Part shown: piece after piece, positions 29,974-39,100 of the stretch | Layout of the letters: every line of letters starts with the position of its first letter | Numbering within the stretch: the stretch's first letter is position 1 | Assembly: GCA_937918935.1 (NCBI GenBank) | Contig: CAKZSI010000005.1 | Location: 1-64,000, forward strand | Length of the DNA stretch: 64,000 nt | Direction: 5' to 3' | Origin: an uncultured Chloroflexales bacterium | GTDB taxonomy: Bacteria; Chloroflexota; Chloroflexia; Chloroflexales; Chloroflexaceae | Translations under genes and position numbers: made by a program | The notes under the pieces: model-generated | Told to the model about the DNA's origin: nothing | Seen by the model: only the letters and a program-made list of their open reading frames with translations | The model's database searches: none

Positions 29974-31074
29974 TTACCTCCCGCCATCCACCCGCGTATA
30001 CTCGCAGATCACCGCTGGCTGACCGAGCACGAAAACGCGGTGGCGCGGGCCGGGACGCAGGGATCGGGCCGCGCCGCTACGCGCCTGCTCCAGCAGTTGC
30101 GCGTCCTCCACCAGTGCCACCAGGCGCCCGCCTGGCCGCAGGACGCGCGCGATTTCGGCCAGCACGTCGCGGTACAGTTCGGGCAATTCGGCCTGGTCGC
30201 CGATCTGCTTGCCGAAGGGCAGATTGACGGCCACCTTGTCCACGCTGCGATCCTCCAGCGGCAGCCGCCGCGCGTCCCAGCGACTGGTTACGACCCGGCC
30301 CCCCACCCCGCGCAGATTGGCGCGCATCGCGCTGACCGCCTCGTCGTTGATGTCACCGCCGTGCAACTCGGCGAAGGGACCGACGGCGGCCCGCTCGACC
30401 AGCAGTGTGCCCGCGCCGGCCATCGGATCGAGGAACACATCGTCGGGCGCGGGGCGGGTCAGGGCGACCATGGCCGCAGCCAGGGCCGGGCGCAGCGAGG
30501 CAGGCAGGTGGCGCAGCTTGCCCCGCTGGCGCATGGAGGCGTCGGAGAGGCGCAGAGCGCAGAGCAGTTCCTGATCCACCAGGGTGGCCCAGATCTCCAG
30601 ATCCTCGCCTTCGTCAACCAGGCGCCAGGGTCCGGGCCAGCCATCGCGCACGGCATCGGCCACGGCGCGGCCCACGTCGCGGCGCAGGTACTGCTGGCGC
30701 CCGACGGTGCGGGCGATCACCCGGAAGGCGCCGCCACCCTTGCGTGCCCCACTCGCTCGGCGCCAGGCGTTGAGGGCCGGGCCAGCATTCTCGGAGGAAC
30801 GCACCGCGGCGTAGATCTGCCGTAGCCCGCGTTCGTCGGCAGCCACGCGGAAGGCCCGCGCCGCCACCACGAAGACATCTTCGACGGTGCGTAGACCGAG
30901 CAGAGGTTTTGGACCGCCCTGGTAATCAATCAGCACAATGTCATCGCGCCCCGGCACCGCCCTGATACCCGCCAGGCGCGGCGGGTGTGCGCCGGCCCCA
31001 TCGGACAACGCCTGTTCGGCCTCGCGCCAGGCGAGCATACCAAGACCGGGCACGGTTTGCAGGGCGTAGAGCAT
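29974..31074 (-). CDS. THUMP-domain RNA methyltransferase (Trm14/RlmKL-like)
   Basis: This is probably an N2-guanosine RNA methyltransferase. The N-terminal part (MLYALQTVPGLGMLAWREAE) matches the ferredoxin-like plus THUMP RNA-binding region. The C-terminal part is a Rossmann methyltransferase with the SAM motif DVFLDPMAGAGTLLVERA at about residue 215 and the catalytic NLPFGKQIG motif. ATG 31074 is preferred to the longer frame because the upstream M20 gene ends at 31089 and the family N-terminus then fits. Whether tRNA or rRNA is the substrate cannot be told. It is co-directional with the M20 gene (14-bp gap). Confidence 0.85.
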   Translation of the reverse strand: MLYALQTVPGLGMLAWREAEQALSDGAGAHPPRLAGIRAVPGRDDIVLIDYQGGPKPLLGLRTVEDVFVVAARAFRVAADERGLRQIYAAVRSSENAGPALNAWRRASGARKGGGAFRVIARTVGRQQYLRRDVGRAVADAVRDGWPGPWRLVDEGEDLEIWATLVDQELLCALRLSDASMRQRGKLRHLPASLRPALAAAMVALTRPAPDDVFLDPMAGAGTLLVERAAVGPFAELHGGDINDEAVSAMRANLRGVGGRVVTSRWDARRLPLEDRSVDKVAVNLPFGKQIGDQAELPELYRDVLAEIARVLRPGGRLVALVEDAQLLEQARSGAARSLRPGPRHRVFVLGQPAVICEYTRVDGGR

Positions 31075-31088
31075 GGCGTGGCGCCGTT

Positions 31089-32177
31089 TCAGCTCGTCAC
31101 GTAGGTCAGCAGCACGTGGTAGAGATCGACCAGACTGGCGATACTCACCCACTCCTCGTCAGAATGGAGGCCCGCGCCAACCGGCCCGACACAGACTGCG
31201 GGAATGCCGGCGCCGGTGTAGTAGCGCGCGTCGGTGGCGTAGTGTTCGCGAAAGAGCCGCGGCGGGTGCCCGAGATGTTGTTCGAGGAGATCCGCCAGCC
31301 GCGCCACGCCGGGGTGCTCCGGGTCGGTGTACAGCGCGTGACCGGTCTCGATGACCGTCAGCGCAGCCGTCGGAAAGCACTCCCTCAACGCGGCGAGCAC
31401 ATCTTCGGGAGTATCATCGGCGGTAAAGCGAATGTCGAACGTGACCGCGGCGGATCCGGGCACCTGATTGCGCGAACCGGCGCCCGCCTGCAGTGCGGTC
31501 GGGGTGACTGTGGTGCGCCACTCATTGGGACCGGCGGGCGGAGGGAAGCGCGCCTCGACGACCAGCAGGCCGCGCGCCAGGTCGCCAATCGGATTGTGGC
31601 CCTCCCAGGGGTGCGAGCCGTGTGCCGGGCGACCGGGCAGGGCCAGTTCGACCCACATGCAGCCCTTGTGGGCGTAGAGGATCCCCAGGTCGGTAGGTTC
31701 AAGGCAAAGCATCAGATCGCACCGCCACCCTTCGCTAAGCAGGCGACCCGTGCCCGCGGCGCCGCCGATCTCCTCGTCGCTGACGAACTGGAAACCCACG
31801 TCGGGGCGTTCGGGGCGCGTCGCCAGGTCGCGCAGCAGGCGCAGCATCACTGCGCAACTGCCCTTCATATCCTGGGCGCCCCGGCCATAGATCCGCCCGT
31901 CGCGCACCTCCGGAACGAACTGTTCGGGCCGGCCCACGACCACATCGAGGTGGCCGTTGAACATCAGCGCGGGGGCGCGCGTCTCATGCAGGGTGGCGAC
32001 GAGCGCCAGCTTGCCGTTGGCAATGCTGCGTTCGACGAATATCCCGGGAACAGTGGCGAGGTAGGCGGCCACATACTCCATACAGGCCGCCAGTTGATCG
32101 GGCCGGTCGGCGGTCGACTCGAAGCGCACCAGATCCGTGGTGAGCGTGACAAGTTCATCGCGGAGGGGATGATCCAT
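31089..32177 (-). CDS. M20-family metallopeptidase/deacylase (ArgE/DapE-like)
   Basis: This is a di-zinc hydrolase of the ArgE/DapE/ACY1/CPG2 group. The 362-aa product has the metal-ligand blocks ALMFNGHLDVV, YGRGAQDMKGSCAVML and VGFQFVSDEEIGG, the last containing the catalytic Glu. It also has the dimerisation-domain motif GRPAHGSHPWEGHN and the last ligand in the AGLHSDEEWVS region. It is not possible to tell acetylornithine deacetylase from succinyl-DAP desuccinylase or a peptidase by eye. It is followed by the THUMP methyltransferase in one transcription unit. Confidence 0.9.
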   Translation of the reverse strand: MDHPLRDELVTLTTDLVRFESTADRPDQLAACMEYVAAYLATVPGIFVERSIANGKLALVATLHETRAPALMFNGHLDVVVGRPEQFVPEVRDGRIYGRGAQDMKGSCAVMLRLLRDLATRPERPDVGFQFVSDEEIGGAAGTGRLLSEGWRCDLMLCLEPTDLGILYAHKGCMWVELALPGRPAHGSHPWEGHNPIGDLARGLLVVEARFPPPAGPNEWRTTVTPTALQAGAGSRNQVPGSAAVTFDIRFTADDTPEDVLAALRECFPTAALTVIETGHALYTDPEHPGVARLADLLEQHLGHPPRLFREHYATDARYYTGAGIPAVCVGPVGAGLHSDEEWVSIASLVDLYHVLLTYVTS

Positions 32178-32191
32178 GGAGATGCCTTACG

Positions 32192-32227
32192 CAGGTGGAT
32201 ACCTTGATTATTGTATTCTACCACCTG
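32192..32227 (-). promoter_or_regulatory. Possible promoter/operator of the M20 operon
   Basis: A minus-strand TACAAT (32210-32215) lies between the arms of an inverted repeat, CAGGTGG (32192-32198) and CCACCTG (32221-32227). The -35 region is weak. The arms bracket the -10 and the likely start site, as an operator would. Confidence 0.35.
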
Positions 32228-32356
32228 GGATGGCAGGACGCTGCGCGGGCAGCGTCCGAGGAAACGCGGTTTCTCCGCACGCCTCATTACTGGCGTGGGG
32301 AAGCCGGGAATCCTGGCGGGCAGAAAATTGGAGAAATCTCGTTTCCCCGGGTTACC

Positions 32357-32854
32357 TCAGGGTCGGCGCCCGAGTTCGTTATGCTGCCAGCGGATATTGC
32401 CGCGCAGCAAGAGGTTGGAGGCCCGCAGCTTGTAGGCCAGGTCGGAGGCAATGTTCCGCATCACCCGGTAGCCGATGCGCGGGTTGCGCTCGCAGAGGGC
32501 CGCGAAGTCGCGTTCCCGGATCACCAGAAAGATGCACGGGTCAACGCAAGTGACGGTGGCCGAACGGGTGGCGCTGCCGAGCAGGACCATCTCGCCAAAG
32601 CTCTGGCCGCTGTAGAGCATATTGATCGTGCTTGGCGCGGTAACGCCTTCGGGCAGGCGGGTGGTGATCGAGATGCGCACGCAACCCTCGAGGATCACCA
32701 TCATCTCGTCGCCTTCATCGCCCTCGTGAAACACATCCTGTCCCGCCGGCATACGCTGCGCTTCGCACATCGCCGCGACCTGAAACAGTTCTTCGTCACT
32801 CAAGCCTCTGAACATTTCCACCCGCTGAAGATGTTCGACAAACGTTGCGTGCAT
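32357..32854 (-). CDS. Stand-alone cyclic nucleotide-binding domain protein
   Basis: The 165-aa protein is a Crp/PKA-type cNMP-binding beta-barrel with no DNA-binding or enzymatic domain. Visible features are LFQVAAMCEAQRMPAGQDVFHEGDEGD at the barrel start and the phosphate-binding cassette in SGQSFGEMVLLGSATRSATV, with its Gly-Glu and Arg. A helical tail follows (YRVMRNIASDLAYKLRASN). FGEMVLL and RSATV keep the ligand contacts, so nucleotide binding is plausible. Such single-domain proteins are common in Chloroflexota and cyanobacteria and their output is unknown. Confidence 0.88.
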   Translation of the reverse strand: MHATFVEHLQRVEMFRGLSDEELFQVAAMCEAQRMPAGQDVFHEGDEGDEMMVILEGCVRISITTRLPEGVTAPSTINMLYSGQSFGEMVLLGSATRSATVTCVDPCIFLVIRERDFAALCERNPRIGYRVMRNIASDLAYKLRASNLLLRGNIRWQHNELGRRP

Positions 32855-32891
32855 AGTCGCTCTCCCGCCGGATTCTTATTGAGGGACTCTC

Positions 32892-32900
32892 AGTATACCA
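32892..32900 (-). promoter_or_regulatory. Extended -10 promoter of the cNMP-binding gene
   Basis: Minus-strand TGGTATACT combines the TGn extension with a TATACT -10 hexamer. The predicted start lies about 30 nt before ATG 32854. The -35 is poor, as is usual for extended -10 promoters. Confidence 0.45.
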
Positions 32901-32971
32901 CACCATTTCTCGCAGTGAAAACAGGGTTGCTTGATGTGCAAAAAGCTCCGCCATATCCCGTGTGCGCATCG

Positions 32972-34288
32972 TCAGTCATCCAGAAGACGTCGCAGGTTTG
33001 CCATTTCGATCGCCGCAACAGCGGCCTCAGCGCCACGATTGCCCGCTTTGGTTCCTGCCCGTTCGAGCGCCTGTTCGAGACTGTCCGTAATCACCATCCC
33101 AAAAGTTATCGGCAACCCGGTGTCGAAAGCTGCCGAGGCAATACCGCCGGCTGCCTGGCCTGCCACATAATCGAAATGCGGAGTGGCGCCGCGGATCACG
33201 ACGCCCAGGCCAATGATCGCATTGTAATACGAGCGCTGTGGCTGAACACCTTTGCGTCGGGCTATCCATCGGGCCACCTGAGGAACCTCAAAGGCGCCCG
33301 GCGCCCAGAAAACGTCAATATCGCCCTCAGCAACCCCATGGCGGATCAGAGTCTCCTGCGCCCCACGCAGAAGCTCTTTGCCAAGAGTGTCATTGAAACG
33401 AGAGATCACAATACCAAACTTCAGCCCGGTGCCAATGAGATGCCCTTCAAATGTCTGTCCCACGGCTTCCTCCCTCTGCATTGTCATCGTCTGGCGCCCG
33501 ATGCGCTCCGTCCCCGACCGGATAGCGGCATCTGGTGCGTAGCCGGAGTACCGGCGTTGCGACCGATCCGGAGATGGTTCACTGTTTAAGCTCGTCCCGT
33601 TATGGAACAGGGCTGCCGACGTCAGAGCGCATCCTGCCGGTAACGGCGCCGGTATGCTATGCAGGGCGCCAGATGGAGTCTGGCGCCGATATGCGATCAG
33701 GTCGGCAATGGAGATGATCTGTAAGCTGTGTCGCGCTGCGAACCGTTCTAACTCGGGCCGCCGGGCCATGGTGCCATCGTCGTGCATGATCTCGCAGATC
33801 ACTGCTGCCGGATACAGGCCTGCCAGCCGTGCCAGATCCACTGAAGCCTCAGTGTGACCGGCGCGCGTCCACACGCCTCCTTCGGCAGCCCGTAGCGGAA
33901 AGACATGCCCGGGTCTTGCCAGATCCTCCGGTCTGGTTGCAGGATCGATCAGGGTGCGGATCGTCGTAGCACGATCGAAAGCTGAAATGCCGGTGGTAAC
34001 ACCCCGCCGGGCTTCAACCGAAACGGTGAAGGCAGTGCCAGAGGCCGAGGTGTTCCCTTCGGACGGCACCATCAGGGGAATCCGCAGGGCGTCGAGGCGT
34101 TCGCCAGTCATCGCTACGCAGATCAGGCCGCGACCTTCACGGGCCATAAAGTTGATGACCTGCGGCGTGGCGAACTCGGCTGCAACTACAAGATCGCCTT
34201 CATGTTCACGATCTTCATCGTCTACAAGAATGATAGGCCGCCCTGCCCGCAGATCATCCAGGGCATTGTCAATGCTGACGCCAGGCAT
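32972..34288 (-). CDS. ribBH: In-frame RibB-RibH fusion: DHBP synthase + lumazine synthase
   Basis: Residues 1-200 are 3,4-dihydroxy-2-butanone-4-phosphate synthase: [15 protein letters not shown] binds Mg2+/ribulose-5-phosphate, and [19 protein letters not shown] and [12 protein letters not shown] follow. Residues 201-275 are a Pro/Ser-rich linker with no recognisable GTP cyclohydrolase II. Residues 276-438 are lumazine synthase, with [36 protein letters not shown] and [12 protein letters not shown]. There is no stop between them. An internal GTG at 33463 has AGGGAGGA just upstream, so a separate RibH chain may also be made. ATG 34288 overlaps ribE by 20 bp. RibA is not in this operon. Confidence 0.9.
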   Translation of the reverse strand: MPGVSIDNALDDLRAGRPIILVDDEDREHEGDLVVAAEFATPQVINFMAREGRGLICVAMTGERLDALRIPLMVPSEGNTSASGTAFTVSVEARRGVTTGISAFDRATTIRTLIDPATRPEDLARPGHVFPLRAAEGGVWTRAGHTEASVDLARLAGLYPAAVICEIMHDDGTMARRPELERFAARHSLQIISIADLIAYRRQTPSGALHSIPAPLPAGCALTSAALFHNGTSLNSEPSPDRSQRRYSGYAPDAAIRSGTERIGRQTMTMQREEAVGQTFEGHLIGTGLKFGIVISRFNDTLGKELLRGAQETLIRHGVAEGDIDVFWAPGAFEVPQVARWIARRKGVQPQRSYYNAIIGLGVVIRGATPHFDYVAGQAAGGIASAAFDTGLPITFGMVITDSLEQALERAGTKAGNRGAEAAVAAIEMANLRRLLDD

Positions 34289-34880
34289 CCTGAGCCTCAC
34301 GTGTGAATCGCTCGACATATTTGCCAAGAATGTCCACTTCCAGATTGACCCGACTGCCAACAGACTTGCGTGGCAGGGTAATGTGCTGTTGGGTGTAAGC
34401 CACCAGCATGAACGTGAAGGCATCCTCAAGGACATCTACCACGGTCAGACTCGTACCATCCACAGCTATGTAGCCCTTGGGGATTATGTAGCGCAGTAAT
34501 GCATCCGGGGCCGCGACAGTAACCCACAGCGCATCACCCTCTGGTCGGAACGCACGGATCACCCCTGTGCCATCAATGTGTCCCTGGACAAAGTGCCCGC
34601 CGAACCGTCCATTCACCGCCAGGGAACGTTCCAGGTTCACCGCATCGCCGGGACGCAGATCACCCAGATTGGTTCGCCGGAGGGTTTCGGGCGAGAGACC
34701 AACGCTGAAGGCAAGGTCCGTCAGGTTCGTCACCGTCAGACATGCGCCGTTGATGGCAAGACTGTGTCCGAGAGCGGTGTCTTCCAGCACTGTGGAAGCT
34801 CGCACGGTGAGCGACCAGCTTCCCGCGACTTCGGTGAGCGCCTCGACTGTCCCGATTTCCTCTACGATACCCGTGAACAT
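34269..34880 (-). CDS. ribE: Riboflavin synthase alpha chain
   Basis: It dismutates two 6,7-dimethyl-8-ribityllumazine to riboflavin plus the pyrimidine substrate of lumazine synthase. The 203-aa product starts [13 protein letters not shown] and has two homologous lumazine-binding barrels (about residues 1-95 and 96-190). They contain [10 protein letters not shown] and the matching [11 protein letters not shown], with [12 protein letters not shown] at the junction. AGGAGG precedes the ATG. It overlaps the reductase gene by 19 bp and ribBH by 20 bp, so the three genes are translationally coupled. Confidence 0.95.
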   Translation of the reverse strand: MFTGIVEEIGTVEALTEVAGSWSLTVRASTVLEDTALGHSLAINGACLTVTNLTDLAFSVGLSPETLRRTNLGDLRPGDAVNLERSLAVNGRFGGHFVQGHIDGTGVIRAFRPEGDALWVTVAAPDALLRYIIPKGYIAVDGTSLTVVDVLEDAFTFMLVAYTQQHITLPRKSVGSRVNLEVDILGKYVERFTREAQDAWRQH

Positions 34881-35611
34881 GGTGCATCCTCCTGATAACG
34901 CAGCTCGGCCTGGATCCAGAGATCAGTGTCGGAATGCAACTCCGAACAGGAAGTCGGCGCGACGTTCTCCAGGATTGCAATGTGCATATCCTTGACTCGT
35001 GTTGCCTCAAGCAGGGTTCTTGCCCCTGGTCCGCCAATGGGACCAGGCGCCGTGCAACCTCCAATGATGAGAGGTGCGATGAAGAGCCAGAGCCGGTCTA
35101 CCAACCGCTCGGCGATGCACGTACCCAGGATCTCACTCCCGCCTTCAACGAGCAGGGTCAGCATCCCGCGCTGTCCAATGGCATCGAGCAATGCTGGTAG
35201 TGCAACACGCCCATGGCGATCAGTGGGCAGCGTCCACACCTCAACGCCGCATTCCTGGAGGGCCCTACAGTGAGCGGCAGGCGTAGCGTGCGTCGTTGCC
35301 AGCACAGTTTGTCGAGGCAACTCCGGGTCGAAGACACGGGCCGACTGCGGCACACGCCCTCGACTGTCAGCCACGATGCGCAGGGGATGGTGCGGCAGCT
35401 CAATCTGATCGAGCGGCAGGCGCGTGGTTAGTTGGGGATCATCAGCCAGCACAGTGCCCGCGCCGACCAGTATTGCGTCGCTGACATTGCGCAGGGCATG
35501 CACCTGCCGGCGTGACGCCTCGCCGGTGATCCAGCGCGAAGCGCCCGTGGCAGTGGCAATTTTTCCATCGAGGCTCATAGCGACCCTGGCGGTCACAAAG
35601 GGAGCAATCAC
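34862..35611 (-). CDS. ribD: RibD-type pyrimidine reductase domain only
   Basis: This is the NADPH-dependent reductase of the riboflavin pathway (5-amino-6-ribosylamino-uracil phosphate to the ribityl form). The 249-aa protein contains only the C-terminal reductase half of RibD: VTARVAMSLDGKIATATGASRWITG at the start, DAILVGAGTVLADDPQLTTR for NADPH, and LLVEGGSEILG. The zinc deaminase domain (HAE...PCxxxGRTPPC) is absent, so deamination must be encoded elsewhere. It is the first gene after the FMN riboswitch. Confidence 0.92.
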   Translation of the reverse strand: MIAPFVTARVAMSLDGKIATATGASRWITGEASRRQVHALRNVSDAILVGAGTVLADDPQLTTRLPLDQIELPHHPLRIVADSRGRVPQSARVFDPELPRQTVLATTHATPAAHCRALQECGVEVWTLPTDRHGRVALPALLDAIGQRGMLTLLVEGGSEILGTCIAERLVDRLWLFIAPLIIGGCTAPGPIGGPGARTLLEATRVKDMHIAILENVAPTSCSELHSDTDLWIQAELRYQEDAPCSRVS

Positions 35612-35661
35612 TTTGCCCTGCTCCCCTGTCTCCCCATATCAATAGCTCCAAACAAACACAA

Positions 35662-35692
35662 CGTCCCGAAGGGGCCTGATTCCTTCGGGACG
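35662..35692 (-). terminator. Second hairpin in the riboflavin leader
   Basis: CGTCCCGAAGG (35662-35672) pairs with CCTTCGGGACG (35682-35692). Read on the minus strand it is followed by TTGTGTTTGTTT, a U-rich tail. It lies 50-80 nt before the reductase ATG and may be the regulatory terminator of the riboswitch, or a second one. Confidence 0.65.
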
Positions 35693-35743
35693 ATTTATCA
35701 GCGCACGCTAGCCGCCGCGCCGCTGGCTGGCCTGCTGTCAAAA

Positions 35744-35773
35744 TACCCCGAACAAATAATATTGTTCGGGGTA
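35744..35773 (-). terminator. Terminator hairpin just downstream of the FMN aptamer
   Basis: TACCCCGAACAA (35744-35755) pairs with TTGTTCGGGGTA (35762-35773), a 12-bp stem. On the minus strand it runs into TTTTG. Placed about 50 nt after the aptamer, it fits the expression platform of a transcription-terminating FMN riboswitch. Confidence 0.7.
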
Positions 35774-35822
35774 CCGCGAAACCAGATCAGCACGCTATGG
35801 CGAAACTGCCAGCGCGCCTGTA

Positions 35823-35963
35823 CCTTCTTTCATCCCGACTGTACGGTCGGCCCCGGAGTTGCACCGGATCATGCAGACCATGAGAAAAGTGGTCGTGCTC
35901 GTGGGCTATACCACCGATCGGGAATTGCCTGGCTTCATTGCCGGACTCACCCTGCCCCGAAGG
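35823..35963 (-). promoter_or_regulatory. FMN riboswitch (RFN element)
   Basis: Read on the minus strand, the 141-nt element has the P1 helix formed by CCTTC (35963-35959) and GAAGG (35827-35823). It shows the conserved RFN blocks in order: GGGGCAGGGTGAG, then AATTCCCGATCGGTGG, TATAGCCCACGAGC, GATCCGGTGCAACTCCGG, GCCGACCGTACAGTCGGGAT and GAAAGAAGG. FMN binding is expected to favour the terminator hairpins downstream and shut off the riboflavin genes that follow. The match to the family consensus is from memory but extends over all blocks. Confidence 0.92.
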
Positions 35964-36112
35964 TTACTCTATTCACATGAAGAAGAGCTTGTCATTTCAG
36001 GATGCCACTATTTAGCCCCTATTCTCAGCCAGGGCGTAGAGAAAACTCCTTTCATCGCCTTCTTGAGACCAGTGTTGATATGGAGTATACCATAAAGTGT
36101 TGGAAGACTGTA

Positions 36113-36121
36113 TGCTATAAT
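36113..36121 (+). promoter_or_regulatory. Extended -10 promoter with very short leader
   Basis: TGCTATAAT (TGn plus perfect TATAAT) lies 10 nt before the ATG at 36131. The transcript would start at about 36128, so the message would be leaderless or nearly so. No ribosome-binding site is visible. Confidence 0.55.
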
Positions 36122-36130
36122 CGCCCTCTG

Positions 36131-39100
36131 ATGGTTGCCGAAGCGCCACTGCTGCTTGCCCTCTACGCGCCCCTGTTGCTCTACCTTCCCGGTTGGGCCG
36201 TGAGCCGGCGCTTCGGTGCGCCCGCCGATCCCCTGGAGCGCCACTTTGAGCGCGTGGCTGCCAGCGCCCTCTGGAGCGGCTGGCTCGCTCTCCTTCTGGC
36301 CCAGGTGGGCCTGTTTAGTTTCTGGTTGCACCTGACCCTGACCGTTGCCGCCAGCGCCCTGGTCGCCCGGGGCGGGCGCCGCCCGACCCCGGCAAGCCCT
36401 GTTCCCCGCTGGCAGTTCCTGGTCTACGGCGCAGTTCTGGCGCTGGCGTTGCTGCTCGTCGCGCGCCCCTTCGAGGTAGTGCTGGGCGTGCGCGACGCGG
36501 GGGTCTACGCCAACACCGGCTTCGCCATTGCTCGCACCGGGGCGCTGGTGCAGGCCGATCCACTCCTCGCCGATCTGGGTCAGCGGGCCGCCGATCCCGA
36601 CCCCCAGATTGCCAATCCAGCGCGCCAGGCGATCACCAATTACACCATCGGGCAGCCGCGAGAGCGGTATATCGCCTCGCGCCTGCGCGCCGCCGGGTTC
36701 TTCGTGTATGAAGGGGAACTGCCCCGGGGCCGGGTGACGCCCCAGGGCCTGCACCTGCTTCCCGCCTGGATCGCCCTGCTCTCCGCCGCCGGCGGCCCTG
36801 CCGCGGGGCTGTTCGCGGTAGGCGTGCTGGGCTGGCTGGGAGTGTGGAGCGTGGGCATGCTCGGGCGGCGCCTGGCCGGTCCCTGGGTGGGGTGGCTGGC
36901 CATGGCCTTGCTGGCCCTCAACGGGGTGCAGGTCTGGTTCGCCCGCTACTCTACTGCCGAGACCGTGGCGCAGTTTTTGATCTGGGCCGGGCTGTTTTTC
37001 TTCGCTGTGATACACGACCCGGCCAGTGACGCGGCCACCCGGCAGCGGGCCGCGGCCCTGGCGGGCCTGGCGGTGGGGCAGGTGGCCCTGGCGCGGCTGG
37101 ATTTCTTTCTCCTCGGCCCACTGCTGCTCTACCTGGTCTACATCTGGGTCGGCCGGCGCTGGGAACGCCGGCATACCATCCTCGCCCTCACCCTTGGCCT
37201 GATGCTCGGCCACGCGGCCCTGCACGTGCTGCTGATCGCCCGGGCCTACGTCTTCGATACCGGCCACGAGCGGCTTCTGCGCGACTCGGCCCTGCTGGCC
37301 CTGGCCAGCCTGCCCTTCCTGACCCCCGAGGTACGCGAGACGTTTCTGAGCAGTCCGCGGAGTGCCCTGGTGCGTCCGCTAACCCTCGCCGGTGACTTGA
37401 GCCTGGGGGCCTGGGCGCGCCTGGGGCTGGAACTGGCCCTGCTGGCCGCCGCGGTAGCCGCCCTGCTTGCCCTGCGCGCCCGCACCGGTCTACTGCGGCG
37501 CCTGGAGGCGGCCCTGGCGCGCCGCCGCGCGCCGCTCTTGCGGGCGACCATGGTTGCGCTCCTGCTCCTGGCCAGCTACGCCTACCTGGTGCGCCCGCAG
37601 ATCCTCGATGCCGACATCTTTTTCAACACCCGCGGGGGTTGGAACGACCCTCTCACCCGCGACCCGGAGCTGGTGGCCCATGATGTGCGCGCGGGGCGTA
37701 TGACCATTGACGAGGCCCGCACCATGGCCGGCGTGGTGCTGATGGGTAACAAGGTCTGGGAGCAGCAGCCCGACCTGGAGGCTACCGCCGAGTTGCGCGC
37801 GCGCCTGGCGGAGGAACGGGGCGCCTGGCGCGGGCCATTCAGCAACCAGACCCTCAACTGGCTGCGGCTCCAGGGCTACGTGGGCGCGCCCATCCGCCTG
37901 CCGGTGCAACTCTGGTACGACGAGTACAACGGCATGTCCTGGTGGCAGCGGCTAAGGGCCGACCCGGCGACCTTCACCTCGCAGCCGGAAATCATCAATG
38001 AGAAGTACCGCATCCCCCTGGCGAACTTCGTGCGTGTGGGCTGGTACCTCTCGCCCCTGGGCATGCTTCTGGGCTGTGTGGGTTACGCCCTGTGGTGGCG
38101 ACGCGGGCTGAGCGCGGCGACCTGGCTCTTCCTCAGCGTCAGCCTGCTGGGGACGTTCTTCTACGTGCGACAAACCTACGGTACCGGCGAGCAGCACTAC
38201 ATCTACATTCTGCGCCGCTTCGTCCCAATCACCTACCCGACCCTCAGCCTGGGGATGGCCTATGCCCTGGTTGCGCTGGCCGCCGCGGGCGTGGCGCGCT
38301 GGCGTGCCGCGCCACGCCTCCTCGGGGCGGGGCTGCTCGGCGCGGCAGTGGCTCTCGGCGCGTTGCAACTGGCCTTCTTCGTGGTCACCAACCGCCCGAT
38401 CTTCTTCCACACCGAGTACCAGGGCGCCCTGGCGCAACTGAGCGCCCTGGCGGGGCAGTTTCGCCCCGGTAGCGACGTGCTGCTGCTGCGCGGCGGCGCG
38501 CCCATCCACGCCCAGGCTCGCGACATTCCCGACCTGGTGGCCACGCCGTTGCGCTTCGCCTACGGGCTGGATGCCTTCGCGGTGAAGAGCGCCCGGCCGG
38601 GCAACTACGCCGCCGACCTGGCTCTTCAGGCCCATCACTGGCGCGCCGAAGGCCGCGAGGTCTATCTGCTGCTAAGTGCCTCTGGCGGCAGCTTCGCCCT
38701 GCCCGGCTTTGCCCTGGAACCGGCGGGGGCCTTCATCCTCGACCTGCCGGAGTTCGAGCAACTGACCGACCAGAAGCCGCGCAATGTCTCGCGGCTGACG
38801 CTGCCTTTTGCGATCTACCGGCTCGTGCCGGGCGCGCCGGGCGTGGTCGTCACACCCCATCCGCCGCTCCTCCCCGATGCCTTCGCCGCCCAGGTGACTG
38901 GCTTCTACCGCCCCGAAGTAAGCCTGGCGGGCCGCCCCTATGCCTGGACCAACGGCGACGCCATCCTGCGCCTGCCCTGGCCCACCGGAGCCGCCGCGAG
39001 CGAAGTAGGGCTGGAGCTAAGCGCCGGTGAGCGCCCGGCGCACCTGGGGGCGGCACAGGTGTGCCTCAGCGCCCTGCCCGAAACCAGCCTCTGGCCTGCC

